From the NCBI RefSeq assembly GCF_937888285.1, contig NZ_CALART010000007.1:32946-96945 (forward strand): a stretch of DNA of 64,000 nt, in the 5' to 3' direction. This document shows, piece after piece, positions 39,296 through 48,774 of the stretch. How positions within the stretch are numbered: the stretch's first letter is position 1; each line of letters starts with the position of its first letter. The notes under the pieces are model-generated. The model made no database searches and was not told where the DNA came from. It saw only the letters and a program-made list of their open reading frames with translations. A program made the position numbers and the translations under genes. Source of the DNA: an uncultured Aquimonas sp. GTDB lineage: Bacteria > Pseudomonadota > Gammaproteobacteria > Xanthomonadales > Xanthomonadaceae.

Positions 39296-41884
39296 GTGAA
39301 TGCCTCCCTCGCCCATGCCAGCGTGCGGCGGCCCCTGATCGCGGGCCTGATCGCGCTGCTGGTGGGACTGGCGCTGTCGGCCCTGCTGGCGCGCGAGCAT
39401 GCGCGCCTGCTGAATGCCCAGCAGGAGGCCAGTCTGGGCTGGCTGGCCGACCGCAGCGCCGCCGGACTGCGCGCCCAGCTGGAGAACTGCGCGCTGCTGG
39501 TGCGCTCGCTGCAGGCCCTGTTCAACGCCAGCGGCGAAGTCGAGGCCCATGAGTTCCAGCGCATGTACGAGGACCTGCAGCCGCGCCGGCTGTTTCCGGC
39601 ACTGCGTTCGCTGGCCTATGCCGAGTACGTCGCGGGCGACCCGCCGCGCTATCCGACGGTGTTCTATGCGCCCCTGCTGGGCAACGAGCGCGTCTCGGGC
39701 CTCGACATCGCCACCCAGCCGGCCAACCTGCGCGCGCTTGAGCGCGCCCGCGATACCGACGATGCGGCCATGTCGGAAGTCTTCGACCTGGTCCAGCTCG
39801 GCCTCGACGGCAAACCGCTCAAGGGCTTCATCCTGCGCCTGCCGATCTACGGCCCGGGCCCGCGCCCGCTCGACATCGAGGAGCGCCAGCGCCGCTTCAT
39901 CGGTTCGCCGGCGGCCTCGTTCTCGATCAACGAACTGCTGGCGCGGGTGCTGCCCGAGGACAGCGAGCAGATCGCGCTGACCGTGCGCGACGTCAGCGAC
40001 GCCGAGCCCGTGCAGCTCTATCGCAGCGGCGAGGGGATGCAAGACGCGCGGGTCGAGCGGCGGCTGTTGGAGTTCGCCGGTCGCCGCTGGCAGCTGGAGA
40101 TCGCACCGCTGCCGGAGTTCTCACAGTCATTGCGGCTCATCCCCTTCGTCAGCTTCGGCTTCGGACTGGTCGCGAGCCTGCTGCTGGGTGCCCTGTTCTT
40201 CAACGTCGCCCGCACCCGCGAAACCGCGCTCAGCCTGGCCGACCAGATGAGCCGCCGCTTCCGCGAGAGCGAGGAGCGCTTCCGCGCCCTGACCGAGCTG
40301 CTGCCGGCAGCGGTCCTGCTGGCGCGCGCCGATGATCGCGTGGTCTACCTCAATTTCGCCGGGCGCCAGCTGCTCGGCGTCGACGGCGGCAGCGCCGACC
40401 TGCAGCTCTCGGCGCTGTTCGAGGACAGCACCGTGGCCGAACGCCTGCGCGGCAACTCGGCCGAAGTCGAGGGCCTGAGCACGCGCGTGCTGCGCCCCGA
40501 CCACAGCGGCTTCTGGGCCTCGGTGTCGCTCACCGACATCGTGCTGGAAGGCGAACCGCACCATCTGGTGGTGATCCAGGACAGCACCGAGGCACATGCG
40601 CTGACCGAACGCCTGCGCCACCAGGCGGCCCACGATGCCCTGACCGGCCTGCTCAACCGCAGCAGCTTCGAGCAGGCCCTGCGCGACACCGCCCAGGCGG
40701 GCACCGTGCGCTCGCGGCAGGCCGCCCTGCTCTACCTCGACCTGGATCAGTTCAAGCTGGTCAACGACACCGCCGGCCACGATGCCGGCGACCGCATGGT
40801 CAGCGAGCTGTCCAGCCTGCTGCTGGCCTGCATCGAGCCCACCGACGTGCTGGCGCGGCTGGGCGGCGACGAGTTCGGCCTGCTGCTGCGCGGCGCCAAC
40901 CGTCACCACGCCCTGGCGGTGGCCGAGAGCATCCGCCAGACCGTGCGCGCGCATCGCTTCGTGTTCGAGGGCAAGCAGCACTCGCTGACCGTCAGCATCG
41001 GCGTGGTGCTGCTCGACCAGGCCAGCTCGCGCGATACCCGCGAGCTGCTGGCGCTGGCCGACACCGCCTGCTACATGGCCAAGGAGCAGGGCCGCAACCG
41101 CGTGCATCTGACCGCCTCGGACGACATCGAGGCGCGCCGGCGGCGCGACGAGATGGCCTGGATCAACCGGCTCAAGCAGGCGCTGGCGGAGAACCGCTTC
41201 GAGCTGCACTACCAGCGCATCCAGCCGCTGGCCGAGCACGGCGAGGGCCACCTGGAGCTGCTGCTGCGCCTGCGTGACGAGCACGGCCGGCTGGTGCCGC
41301 CGGCGGAGTTCATCCCGGCCGCCGAGCGCTACGCGCTGATGCCGGCGATCGACCGCTGGGTGCTGCAGAACGCGCTGGCCGCGATGCGCCGCGGCAAGGT
41401 CGCCGACGCCGGGCTGTGGGCGATCAACCTGTCGGCGCACACCCTGGAGGACGACAGCTTCGCCGACTTCGTCTGCAGCGAGCTGGGCAAGAGCGGCGTC
41501 CCGGCCTCGCGCCTGTGCTTCGAGCTGACCGAAACCGCCGCGCTGACCCACATGGAGCGCGCGATGGCCTTCATCCAGCGCATGCGCGCCCTCGGCTGCC
41601 GCTTCGCCCTGGACGACTTCGGCTCGGGCATGTCCTCGTTCGGTTATCTCAAGCAGCTGCCGGTGGACCTGGTCAAGATCGACGGCAGCTTCATCCGCGA
41701 CATCGAGAGCGACCCGATGAGCCACTCGATCGTGCAGGCGCTGACCGGCATCTGCCATCAGGCCCAGGTCAAGGTGGTCGCGGAGTTCGTCGAGAACATG
41801 GCGATCGCCGACATCCTGCGCGCGCTGCAGGTCGACTACGGGCAAGGCTATGCCCTGCATCGTCCGCAGCCGCTGGAGTCCTGA
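39296..41884 (+). CDS. CHASE-PAS-GGDEF-EAL cyclic-di-GMP protein
   Basis: 862 residues, starting at a GTG; the nearby ATG is out of frame. The N-terminal membrane helix (LIAGLIALLVGLALSALLA) and a second helix near residue 280 bracket a periplasmic CHASE-like sensor. The sensor contains LRSLAYAEYVAGD and FILRLPIYGPGPRP. A PAS domain (FRALTELLPAAVLLARADDR) precedes GGDEF (LARLGGDEFGLLL near residue 521) and EAL (LDDFGSGMSSFGYLKQLPVD). The EAL motif itself reads ELLLRLRD. Both domains look structurally complete. Net activity cannot be told from sequence. Confidence 0.93.
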   Translation: MNASLAHASVRRPLIAGLIALLVGLALSALLAREHARLLNAQQEASLGWLADRSAAGLRAQLENCALLVRSLQALFNASGEVEAHEFQRMYEDLQPRRLFPALRSLAYAEYVAGDPPRYPTVFYAPLLGNERVSGLDIATQPANLRALERARDTDDAAMSEVFDLVQLGLDGKPLKGFILRLPIYGPGPRPLDIEERQRRFIGSPAASFSINELLARVLPEDSEQIALTVRDVSDAEPVQLYRSGEGMQDARVERRLLEFAGRRWQLEIAPLPEFSQSLRLIPFVSFGFGLVASLLLGALFFNVARTRETALSLADQMSRRFRESEERFRALTELLPAAVLLARADDRVVYLNFAGRQLLGVDGGSADLQLSALFEDSTVAERLRGNSAEVEGLSTRVLRPDHSGFWASVSLTDIVLEGEPHHLVVIQDSTEAHALTERLRHQAAHDALTGLLNRSSFEQALRDTAQAGTVRSRQAALLYLDLDQFKLVNDTAGHDAGDRMVSELSSLLLACIEPTDVLARLGGDEFGLLLRGANRHHALAVAESIRQTVRAHRFVFEGKQHSLTVSIGVVLLDQASSRDTRELLALADTACYMAKEQGRNRVHLTASDDIEARRRRDEMAWINRLKQALAENRFELHYQRIQPLAEHGEGHLELLLRLRDEHGRLVPPAEFIPAAERYALMPAIDRWVLQNALAAMRRGKVADAGLWAINLSAHTLEDDSFADFVCSELGKSGVPASRLCFELTETAALTHMERAMAFIQRMRALGCRFALDDFGSGMSSFGYLKQLPVDLVKIDGSFIRDIESDPMSHSIVQALTGICHQAQVKVVAEFVENMAIADILRALQVDYGQGYALHRPQPLES

Positions 41885-42064
41885 AGACCAGCCGGGCCAC
41901 GTCGCCGGACTCCAAGAACGGGCGCTGGGAAGCGCATCCCAGGGGCTGTTCAGCCGCCGCGAACCCAGCCCGGGCCCTTCGGCCACGACGACTCAAGCGC
42001 TCGCGGTCGTATCCATGCGCACTCGATGGGCGGCTGTCGGGAAGCGCGGACAGCCAGAGCTTGG

Positions 42065-42412
42065 CTAGTCGTACTGCGAGCCTGGCGCTTCCACCCAGGC
42101 GTGCAGGTGGGTGGCGTCCTCGGGCGCGATGTCGACGAAGCGGAAGCCCGACCAGTACTGGCCCGGCACATGGCTGGGTTCGGACCACAGCTGGTGCACG
42201 CCGACCTCCAGCGTGCGCTGACGCAGCTGCGCGCTGCCGAGGGTGAACCGGAACTGGAACAGCGCGTCCTCCATCAGCGGCGCCGAGGCCATCAGCATCA
42301 TGCCGGTCTCCGACAGATTGCCGATCCGGCCGACGCTGAGCTCGGTCATGCTGTCGAACACTTCGATGGCCTCGCGGGCCTGCTTGCGCTTGGCGCGGCG
42401 TGATTCGTTCAT
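42065..42412 (-). CDS. PilZ domain protein
   Basis: 115 residues, a stand-alone PilZ domain. The basic RRAKRKQAR stretch and the NLSETGMML motif (variant of DxSxxG with Asn) form the c-di-GMP binding signature. It is translationally coupled to the preceding DUF1631 gene (ATG overlaps TGA). Role as a c-di-GMP effector is inferred. The next gene on the other side is a c-di-GMP enzyme on the opposite strand, with convergent ends 180 bases apart. Confidence 0.85.
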   Translation of the reverse strand: MNESRRAKRKQAREAIEVFDSMTELSVGRIGNLSETGMMLMASAPLMEDALFQFRFTLGSAQLRQRTLEVGVHQLWSEPSHVPGQYWSGFRFVDIAPEDATHLHAWVEAPGSQYD

Positions 42413-44949
42413 GGGGTGGCTCCTGCCGGGGCGCGCTGCGAGAAGCTCTTGAGCGCGCCCATGATCGACTGCCAGGCGCGGTCGATGACGGTGCCCTGCT
42501 CGGCCATCACCACCTTGACCCGCCCTGCGTGCAGTTCGCGCGCCAGCCATTCGAGGCTGTGTTCGGCCGCGCGCTGGCCGCGATGGTTCACGAACAGCGC
42601 ATTGCCGGTGACCGTGCTGAACCAGGACATGCGCCGGCGCACGCTGCCGCCCTCTCCTTCGGGGAACTCGAACCAGGTGCCGAAGGGCAGGTGGCGGATG
42701 CGCTCGAACTGCGCGCGCTCGGCCTCGCTGAGCGGCGCCGGGGCGGGTGCTGCCGGCGTGGCTTCGGCGGTTTCACTGGTCTGCCCCAGCCGCACCCGCG
42801 ACTTCAGCTTCATCGCCAGTTCGGTGCGGCTGTTGCCCTCGCCTTCGGGCTCGGGCTCATCTTCGCTGGCGAGCAGACGGCCTGTGATCGCGGCGGCGTC
42901 GCCATCGTGATAGCCGACCTTGACCAGGGCACGCTCGATGTCCTCGCGCAGCTGCGCAAGCACCGCCGGCGGCACCGACTGGCCGCTGCCGATCTGGATC
43001 AGCTGCTCGGCGATGTCGAGCTGCTGCCGGTACAGCGGCGAGTCCTCGCCGCCGCGCAGCAGCGACAGCGCCAGCACGTCCGACCAGGCCTGCTGCAGCA
43101 GGGTCGACAGGAAGCGCGGCACGCGGCGGCCCTGCAGGCGCTGGTGGATCGCCTGCTCGGCGTTGATCCGCGCCAGCTCGAGCTTCTCCTTGCCGCGGGC
43201 GGCCTCGACGTGGCGGCGCTCGGCGACCTCGGCCTTGCGCGCCAGCGTCTGCATCTGCTGCTGCAGATCGCCGACCAGGCTCTCGAACACGGCCGAGTCG
43301 CCCATGTAGTCGTGGGTGGCCTTGTCGACCACCACGCTGATCTTCTCCAGCAGGCCGCGATCGGCCTCCTCGGGATCCAGCAGCCAGCTGGTGCCGGTCT
43401 CGGCAACCACGTTCAGCATCTGCCGCGCGGGATGCTGGCGACGGGTGAAGAAGCCCTTGTCCGCCAGCGCCACCCGCAGCATCGGCACCTGCAGCTTGGT
43501 CAGCAGGTCGGCGACCGGGCTCGACTGCTTGATGTCGCGCAGGATGTGCTCGTACAGCAGGGTCATCAGTTCGATGACGTCCGACTCCTCGGCGCCCAGC
43601 GAGGGGCTCATGCCGGGTGGCGTCACCTGGCGCAGCTGTGCCAGCAGGTCCTGCTTGAGATGGGTCAGCGTGCGCGGGGCAGGCTTGCCTTCCACCAGCA
43701 CAGGCGCGGGCTCGCGCGCCTGCAGCAGGGACAGCACCGCCTGCACGTCGTCGCGCGAGGCCACGTGTGCATTCGGCGGCGGCTTCGCCTGGGCACCGCC
43801 GAGCTTTCCAAGCAGCGCGCGCCGACCCGCCAGCAAGTCGCGCAGCATGTCGAACATGCGCACGTCCGCGGCGCCGGTCTCAGCGGCCGCATGTTCGCCG
43901 CCCATGTCCATGGGCTCGGGGCTGGCCGTGCCCGGCCAGGCGGTATAGGGCCGCGGCCCGCTGAAACCGGGCGCGGGCGGCGCATAGCCGGCGCCCAGGC
44001 CGGGCTCGCTGGGGTCGCGATAGGGCACGGTGTCAGGCTGGAAGCCCGCCGCGCCTGGTGGAGCCTCGCCACGGCCCTGCGGCATCGGCGGGCTGCGTCC
44101 CGGGGCGGGTCGCTGGGGCATCTGGGCCGCCGCCGCACCCGGAGCGCGCTCGCCCGGCGCCTTCGGCTCGGGCGCAGTCTTCTCAACCGCCGGCTTGTCG
44201 GCGGCGGGCGCTTCGTTCGCACTGCGCGGCGCGGCCGCCTTGCGATTGGGCGCGAAGGACAGATTGGGCAGCACCCGCTCGCGCGCCAGGAAGCTGTTGA
44301 GCGCTTCGTAGAGCGAGCCGATCAGGCCCATGACCTGACGCTCGAACTGACGGTAGATCAGCAGACGGTATTCGTTGTTGAGGTCGAGCGTGGCCACCGC
44401 CGAGCGCAGGAAGCCGCACAGCGCGCGCGGCCCGACCGGCAGGCGCTCGGCTTCGAAGGCCGGCCGCCCGGCGATCACGCCGAAGCGCTGGCCCAGCAGG
44501 AACAGGGGCAGGCTGTGGCGCACCTCGCCGCGGCTGGCGATCTCGCCAAGCAACATGTTCTGCTCGAGTTCGACATCGGCCACCAGGCTGAGCTCGCCGA
44601 AGGCCATGCGCGTGTCACCCGAAGCCAGCGGGCTCTGCTCAGGAGGATCCTTGAGCGTTGCCAGTGCGCCTTCGAGCGCGATCAGGAAACGCGGCACGAC
44701 GTCGGCGCGTCCGCGCTTGATCTCGCGCAGGGCCTCGAAGCAGGAGGCCTGGATGTCGCCACTGCGCGCCTGGTCGGCAAGCTTGAACAGCTGCTGCTCG
44801 GTTTCATCCAGGGTGAGCTTCAGGCCGCGCTCGAGTTCGTCGGATGCGAACTTGAGCACGCCCTCGAGCAGCTGGCGCACGCGCCGCGGCAGGGCGCGCT
44901 GGGACAGCCGCACGCTCGCACCGGCATCGGCGAAGCCGGACTTCAACAT
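42409..44949 (-). CDS. DUF1631 family protein
   Basis: 846 residues, a large cytoplasmic helical protein. The N-terminal region (LLEGVLKFASDELERGLKLT) and the C-terminal half (LARINAEQAIHQRLQGRRVP, then LPFGTWFEFPEGEG) match DUF1631, a proteobacterial family often paired with PilZ proteins. Between about residues 240 and 340 lies a Pro/Ala/Gly-rich disordered linker. The last 120 residues, around GNALFVNHRGQRAAEHSLEW, look like a further PilZ-like beta domain, a guess. Members have sometimes been mislabelled thymidine phosphorylase. Function unknown. Confidence 0.88.
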   Translation of the reverse strand: MLKSGFADAGASVRLSQRALPRRVRQLLEGVLKFASDELERGLKLTLDETEQQLFKLADQARSGDIQASCFEALREIKRGRADVVPRFLIALEGALATLKDPPEQSPLASGDTRMAFGELSLVADVELEQNMLLGEIASRGEVRHSLPLFLLGQRFGVIAGRPAFEAERLPVGPRALCGFLRSAVATLDLNNEYRLLIYRQFERQVMGLIGSLYEALNSFLARERVLPNLSFAPNRKAAAPRSANEAPAADKPAVEKTAPEPKAPGERAPGAAAAQMPQRPAPGRSPPMPQGRGEAPPGAAGFQPDTVPYRDPSEPGLGAGYAPPAPGFSGPRPYTAWPGTASPEPMDMGGEHAAAETGAADVRMFDMLRDLLAGRRALLGKLGGAQAKPPPNAHVASRDDVQAVLSLLQAREPAPVLVEGKPAPRTLTHLKQDLLAQLRQVTPPGMSPSLGAEESDVIELMTLLYEHILRDIKQSSPVADLLTKLQVPMLRVALADKGFFTRRQHPARQMLNVVAETGTSWLLDPEEADRGLLEKISVVVDKATHDYMGDSAVFESLVGDLQQQMQTLARKAEVAERRHVEAARGKEKLELARINAEQAIHQRLQGRRVPRFLSTLLQQAWSDVLALSLLRGGEDSPLYRQQLDIAEQLIQIGSGQSVPPAVLAQLREDIERALVKVGYHDGDAAAITGRLLASEDEPEPEGEGNSRTELAMKLKSRVRLGQTSETAEATPAAPAPAPLSEAERAQFERIRHLPFGTWFEFPEGEGGSVRRRMSWFSTVTGNALFVNHRGQRAAEHSLEWLARELHAGRVKVVMAEQGTVIDRAWQSIMGALKSFSQRAPAGATP

Positions 44950-45341
44950 GGCGCGAGCTCCGCCCGGCGATGGCGCAGCGCGGGCGTAGGGGAGGAACCT
45001 GGGCCTTGCAAGCCGATCGGTGAATTCATGCGCGGAGGAAATCCTTGGGCGCCCGCACCGCCGCGGGCATGCTGCCGAGCTCGTGTCCTGTCATCCAGGC
45101 GCCACAGCCGTTGAAGCCGACAGGCAATAAATGTGCCGTAGCTCACATACTGTCACGGCGGCATCCAGGGTGCGAGTTGCGGTGCCAGCGGTGTCAGCCA
45201 GACCGGTGGCGGCGTCAGATTCTGACGGAATTCGGCGCCGCCAGACGCCACGCCCCGAGCGCCCGCGGCGACTGGCCCTTGCACCCGCCGCCCGCCTCGG
45301 TTCCCATCCGGGTTCCGCCGTCGACCCCCCACCGGTGAACC
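44950..45341. other. Divergent intergenic region, DUF1631 gene / S9 peptidase
   Basis: 392 bases with no gene. It contains a CRP/Clp-like palindrome (45132-45147) roughly midway between the two starts (183 bases from one, 195 from the other), beside an AT-richer patch CAGGCAATAAATG. No other convincing promoter element was identified. Confidence 0.55.
45132..45147. promoter_or_regulatory. CRP/Clp-type binding site candidate
   Basis: TGTGC-CGTAGC-TCACA matches the CRP consensus TGTGA-N6-TCACA at nine of ten half-site positions. The Xanthomonas relative Clp uses the same consensus and is inhibited by c-di-GMP. The site lies between a DUF1631/PilZ operon and a DPP-IV-like peptidase. Either or both could be regulated. 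Confidence 0.55.
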
Positions 45342-47717
45342 ATGCCGCGCGCCACCCTCCGCCAGACTGCCGTCGCCGTCCGCCTGTGTCGCTCAATCGC
45401 CGCCCTTCGGCTGCGCCCCCCGTTCCTGTTCGGTCTGATCATGAGCCTGACCTCCGCCCTTGCCGCCGCCGCGCAGCCGCTGACCCTCGAAGCCCTGACC
45501 GGTGAGCAGCCGCTGTCCGGGCCCTCGCTGATGCAGCCGAAGATCGCCCCTGACGGCGCCCGCGTGACCTTTCTGAAGAGCCGCGACGAGGACCGCTTCC
45601 GCCTCGATCTGTGGGAGTACCACATCGAATCCGGCGAGACCCGCCGCCTGGTCGATTCGCAGGCGCTCGTGCCCAATGAAGTGCTGTCGGATGAGGAAAA
45701 GGCCCGCCGCGAGCGCCAGCGCATCGTCGGCCTGACCGGCATCGTCGATTACCACTGGGCGCCGGACGGTCGCCGCCTGCTGTTCCCGCTGGGCGGCGAG
45801 CTCTACCTGTACGACCTCGGCGCCGAGCCTGGTGCGCAGGTGCGCAAACTGACGAACGGGGAAGGCTTCGCCACCGACCCCAAGGTCTCGCCCAAAGGCG
45901 GCTACGTCAGCTTCATCCGCGGCCGCGACCTGTGGGTGATCGATCTCGCCGATGGCCGCAGCCATCGTCTGACCTCGGACGGCAGCGAGGTGATCGGCAA
46001 CGGCGTCGCCGAGTTCGTCGCTGACGAGGAGATGGACCGCCACACCGGCTACTGGTGGGCGCCGGACGACTCGGCCATCGCCTACGCGCGCATCGACGAA
46101 ACCCCGGTGCCGATCCGCGAGCGCTTCGAGATCCACGCCGACCGCAGCACCATCGTGCAGCAGCGCTATCCCGCCGCCGGCGAGGCGAACGTGAGCATCA
46201 GCCTGCATGTGGTGAACCTGGAAGCAGCACTGGCGCCGCCCAAGGCCGTGCCGGGCCGCATCGACACCGCCGAAGGTCCGCGCACGGTGATGCTGCAGGA
46301 CCGCATGCAGGCGCCCAAGCCGGTCGACATCGATCTCGGCCCCGAACGCGACATCTACCTGACCCGCGTCAACTGGGCGACACCGCGCCTGCTCAGCTTC
46401 CAGCGCCAGTCGCGCGACCAGCGCCGGCTCGATCTGGTACTGCACGATCTGGACAGCGGCCAGCAGCGCGTACTGCTGACCGAAACATCCGACACCTGGG
46501 TGCCGCTGCACCACAACCTGCGCTTCCTGAAAGACGGCCAGCGCTTCCTGTGGAGCAGCGAGCGCTCGGGCTTCGAGCACCTCTACCTCGGCGACCTCGC
46601 CAGCGGCGCGCTGACGCCGCTCACCCGCGGCGAGTGGATCGTCGAGGACGTGCTGGGCCTGGATGAGGACGCCGGCCGTGTCTACTTCAGCGGCACCCTC
46701 GATTCCGCGCTGGAGAAGCACGCCTATGCGCTACCACTCGCCGGCGGCGAACCCAAGCGCCTGACCGCCGCCGGCGCCTGGCATGAGGTCAAGTTCGCCG
46801 ACAACGCCAGCGTCTACGTCGACAGCTGGAACAGCCCGAGCACGCCGCCGCAGATGGAGCTCTACCGCGCCTCGGGCGAGCGCATCGCTGCCTTGATCGA
46901 CAACGCGCTCGACGCCGAACATCCCTATGCGCCGTATCTGGCCGCCCATCTGCCGATGGAGTTCGGCACGCTGTTGGCAGCGGACGGCGAAACCGAGCTG
47001 CACTACAGCCTGATCAAGCCGGCCGGCTTCGATCCTGACACCCGCTACCCGGCGGTGGTGCTGGTCTACGGCGGCCCGGCCGCGCAGACGGTGAAGCGCA
47101 CCTGGCAGGTCGACTACAACCAGTACCTGGCCCAGCAGGGCTATGTGGTGTTCTCGCTGGACAACCGCGGCACCCCGCGCCGCGGAGCCGGGTTCGGCGG
47201 CGCGCTGTACGGCAAACAGGGCACGGTGGAAGTCGACGACCAGCGCCGCGGCGTCGCCTTCCTGCGCGGACTGGACTTCGTCGACGGCGAGCGCATCGGC
47301 GTCTACGGCTGGTCCAACGGCGGCTACATGACCTTGATGCTGCTGGCCCGCGCCGGCGAGGACTACGCCTGCGGCGCGGCCGGTGCCCCCGTCACCGACT
47401 GGGCCCTGTACGACACCCATTACACCGAACGCTACATGGACCTGCCCCAGCGCAATCCGGAGGGCTACAGGCAAGCCTCGGTATTCACCCATCTCGATGG
47501 GCTGACCAAGCCGCTGCTGCTGCTGCACGGCATGGCCGACGACAACGTGCTGTTCGTGAACAGCACGCGGTTGATGTCCGAACTGCAGGCCCGCGGCCAG
47601 CCCTTCGAGCTGATGACGTATCCAGGCGCCCGCCACGGCCTGCAGAAGAAGGATGCCCTGCACCGGTTCCGGGTGACCGAGGCGTTCTTTGCGCGGTGTC
47701 TGGGGGCGGCGGGCTGA
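45342..47717 (+). CDS. S9 family dipeptidyl peptidase IV-like enzyme
   Basis: 791 residues. An export signal precedes LTLEALTGEQPLSGPS; the h-region is FLFGLIMSLTSALAAAA, and an internal ATG at 45441 is an alternative start. The N-terminal beta-propeller (LYDLGAEPGAQVRKLTNGEG and similar blades) is followed by the alpha/beta hydrolase domain. The catalytic triad is visible as VYGWSNGGYM (Ser658), GMADDNV (Asp733) and ARHGLQ (His765). The double-Glu anchor for the substrate N-terminus is expected at ADEEMDRHTGYWW. It removes dipeptides from peptides, probably in the periplasm. Confidence 0.94.
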   Translation: MPRATLRQTAVAVRLCRSIAALRLRPPFLFGLIMSLTSALAAAAQPLTLEALTGEQPLSGPSLMQPKIAPDGARVTFLKSRDEDRFRLDLWEYHIESGETRRLVDSQALVPNEVLSDEEKARRERQRIVGLTGIVDYHWAPDGRRLLFPLGGELYLYDLGAEPGAQVRKLTNGEGFATDPKVSPKGGYVSFIRGRDLWVIDLADGRSHRLTSDGSEVIGNGVAEFVADEEMDRHTGYWWAPDDSAIAYARIDETPVPIRERFEIHADRSTIVQQRYPAAGEANVSISLHVVNLEAALAPPKAVPGRIDTAEGPRTVMLQDRMQAPKPVDIDLGPERDIYLTRVNWATPRLLSFQRQSRDQRRLDLVLHDLDSGQQRVLLTETSDTWVPLHHNLRFLKDGQRFLWSSERSGFEHLYLGDLASGALTPLTRGEWIVEDVLGLDEDAGRVYFSGTLDSALEKHAYALPLAGGEPKRLTAAGAWHEVKFADNASVYVDSWNSPSTPPQMELYRASGERIAALIDNALDAEHPYAPYLAAHLPMEFGTLLAADGETELHYSLIKPAGFDPDTRYPAVVLVYGGPAAQTVKRTWQVDYNQYLAQQGYVVFSLDNRGTPRRGAGFGGALYGKQGTVEVDDQRRGVAFLRGLDFVDGERIGVYGWSNGGYMTLMLLARAGEDYACGAAGAPVTDWALYDTHYTERYMDLPQRNPEGYRQASVFTHLDGLTKPLLLLHGMADDNVLFVNSTRLMSELQARGQPFELMTYPGARHGLQKKDALHRFRVTEAFFARCLGAAG

Positions 47718-47725
47718 GGGTCTGT

Positions 47726-47752
47726 GGCAACGCTGAAGAACTCAGCGCTGCC
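47726..47752 (+). terminator. Hairpin after the S9 peptidase gene
   Basis: GGCAACGCTGA pairs with TCAGCGCTGCC with one mismatch around a five-base loop, nine bases after the stop. No T run follows, so termination is a guess. Confidence 0.42.
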
Positions 47753-47857
47753 GCGCGCGTTGGTGGGCGCACCCGCTGGTCAAGGTCAGGATGGGCTTGA
47801 TGACTGTTGCGCTGGTCCAGCTCCTCTTCGACCTGGCCTTCTGGCCCCGTGGATCCC

Positions 47858-48469
47858 ATGACAAAGTCTTGGGCGATGGGAGCAGCGCTCGGTGTACTGC
47901 TGACCGCGTCGGCGGGAGCGCAAACGTCTGCAGACATCAAGGGCGAGGTGTGGCTGCCCGGTGGGCCGATCGTGCCCCCGGGCGCCATTGCGCGAGTGCA
48001 TCTGACCGCCACCAATCTAGGCCCTGACACAACGATTGGCAGCGTGGGCGTCGGTGCGGCTTTCACCCCGAATGTGGGGAGCCGCAACTTTGAGCTCCTG
48101 CAACTGGATGAAACCCCGCCGTGCACAGTGCGCGCTACGGTGTTCGTGGCGCCGCCAGGCCAGCTTTCCACCGTCGTGGTGTCCATCTTCATGGAGCGCA
48201 TGCTTGCTCCCTCCGAATCGGCGACATGCATCGTTGGGCTGCGGACCTTTCCCGAATCGCCCGCGGTTCAGAGGGTGAGGTTCGGGTTCGCGCCGTTGAC
48301 GGAAGACCCTGATCCTTCCAACAACAGGGTGAGCGTGGAGATCCGGACTGGCAGTCCACCACCCTCAACGCAGCCCATCGAGATTCCTACGGCCTCATCG
48401 CAAGCCCTGCTCTTTCTTCTGGTCACGGTATGTGCCGCTGGTTCAGTCGTTCTGCGTCGGACGGTTTGA
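47858..48469 (+). CDS. Exported protein with an IPTL-type C-terminal anchor
   Basis: 203 residues from the ATG at 47858. A signal peptide comes first (WAMGAALGVLLTASAGAQTS). A single beta-rich domain resembling DUF11/CARDB folds follows, with VHLTATNLGPDTTIGSVGVG and later EDPDPSNNRVSVEI. The C-terminus is IPTASSQALLFLLVTVCAAG and ends in VVLRRTV. An IPT motif, a membrane helix and an Arg-rich end together resemble the IPTL-CTERM sorting signal (usually IPTLSEWG...). That signal is expected to be cleaved by an exosortase/rhomboid-like partner not present here. The gene is somewhat lower in GC than its neighbours. Confidence 0.78.
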   Translation: MTKSWAMGAALGVLLTASAGAQTSADIKGEVWLPGGPIVPPGAIARVHLTATNLGPDTTIGSVGVGAAFTPNVGSRNFELLQLDETPPCTVRATVFVAPPGQLSTVVVSIFMERMLAPSESATCIVGLRTFPESPAVQRVRFGFAPLTEDPDPSNNRVSVEIRTGSPPPSTQPIEIPTASSQALLFLLVTVCAAGSVVLRRTV

Positions 48470-48535
48470 TCCAAACGGAAAGCACCGCGATTGGAAATGC
48501 GTGAGGTGACGTCAAGGGATGCGTGCCCCCTGGCC

Positions 48536-48565
48536 GGCTTCGGCTTTGGCTTTGGCTTTGGCTCT
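48536..48565 (+). repeat. Five-copy hexamer repeat (GGCTTT type)
   Basis: GGCTTC, three exact GGCTTT units and GGCTCT follow one another in the repeat-rich gap before thrC. Such hexamer tracts can vary by slippage, but no reading frame here depends on it. Confidence 0.75.
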
Positions 48566-48667
48566 GCGCTCCTGCGGGCAGGAGCCCGCGCTCTTCCACG
48601 GGGCCCCTGGGGAGCGGCGGGAGTTCGTGGATCAGCCCGCAGGGGCGGCCGCAGGGATGCGGCCGAT

Positions 48668-48702
48668 GTTCGTGACAGGCCAGGGACGGCCTGTCCACGA
48701 AC
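48668..48702. repeat. Long inverted repeat (hairpin)
   Basis: GTTCGTGACAGGCC and GGCCTGTCCACGAAC form an almost perfect 14-pair stem with one bulged C, enclosing AGGGAC. It is one of several independent palindromes in this 755-base gene-free region. Confidence 0.7.
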
Positions 48703-48774
48703 ACCCACGGACTCACGCGAACCCTTCGCGCACGGAGGCGCGAAGGGCGCGGACGAGGGGTGGCCTTTCTCTTG

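Noticed and set aside
42400..45114. A 904-residue plus-strand frame
   Set aside because: It is antisense to the DUF1631 gene and has His/Gln/Gly-rich low-information sequence.
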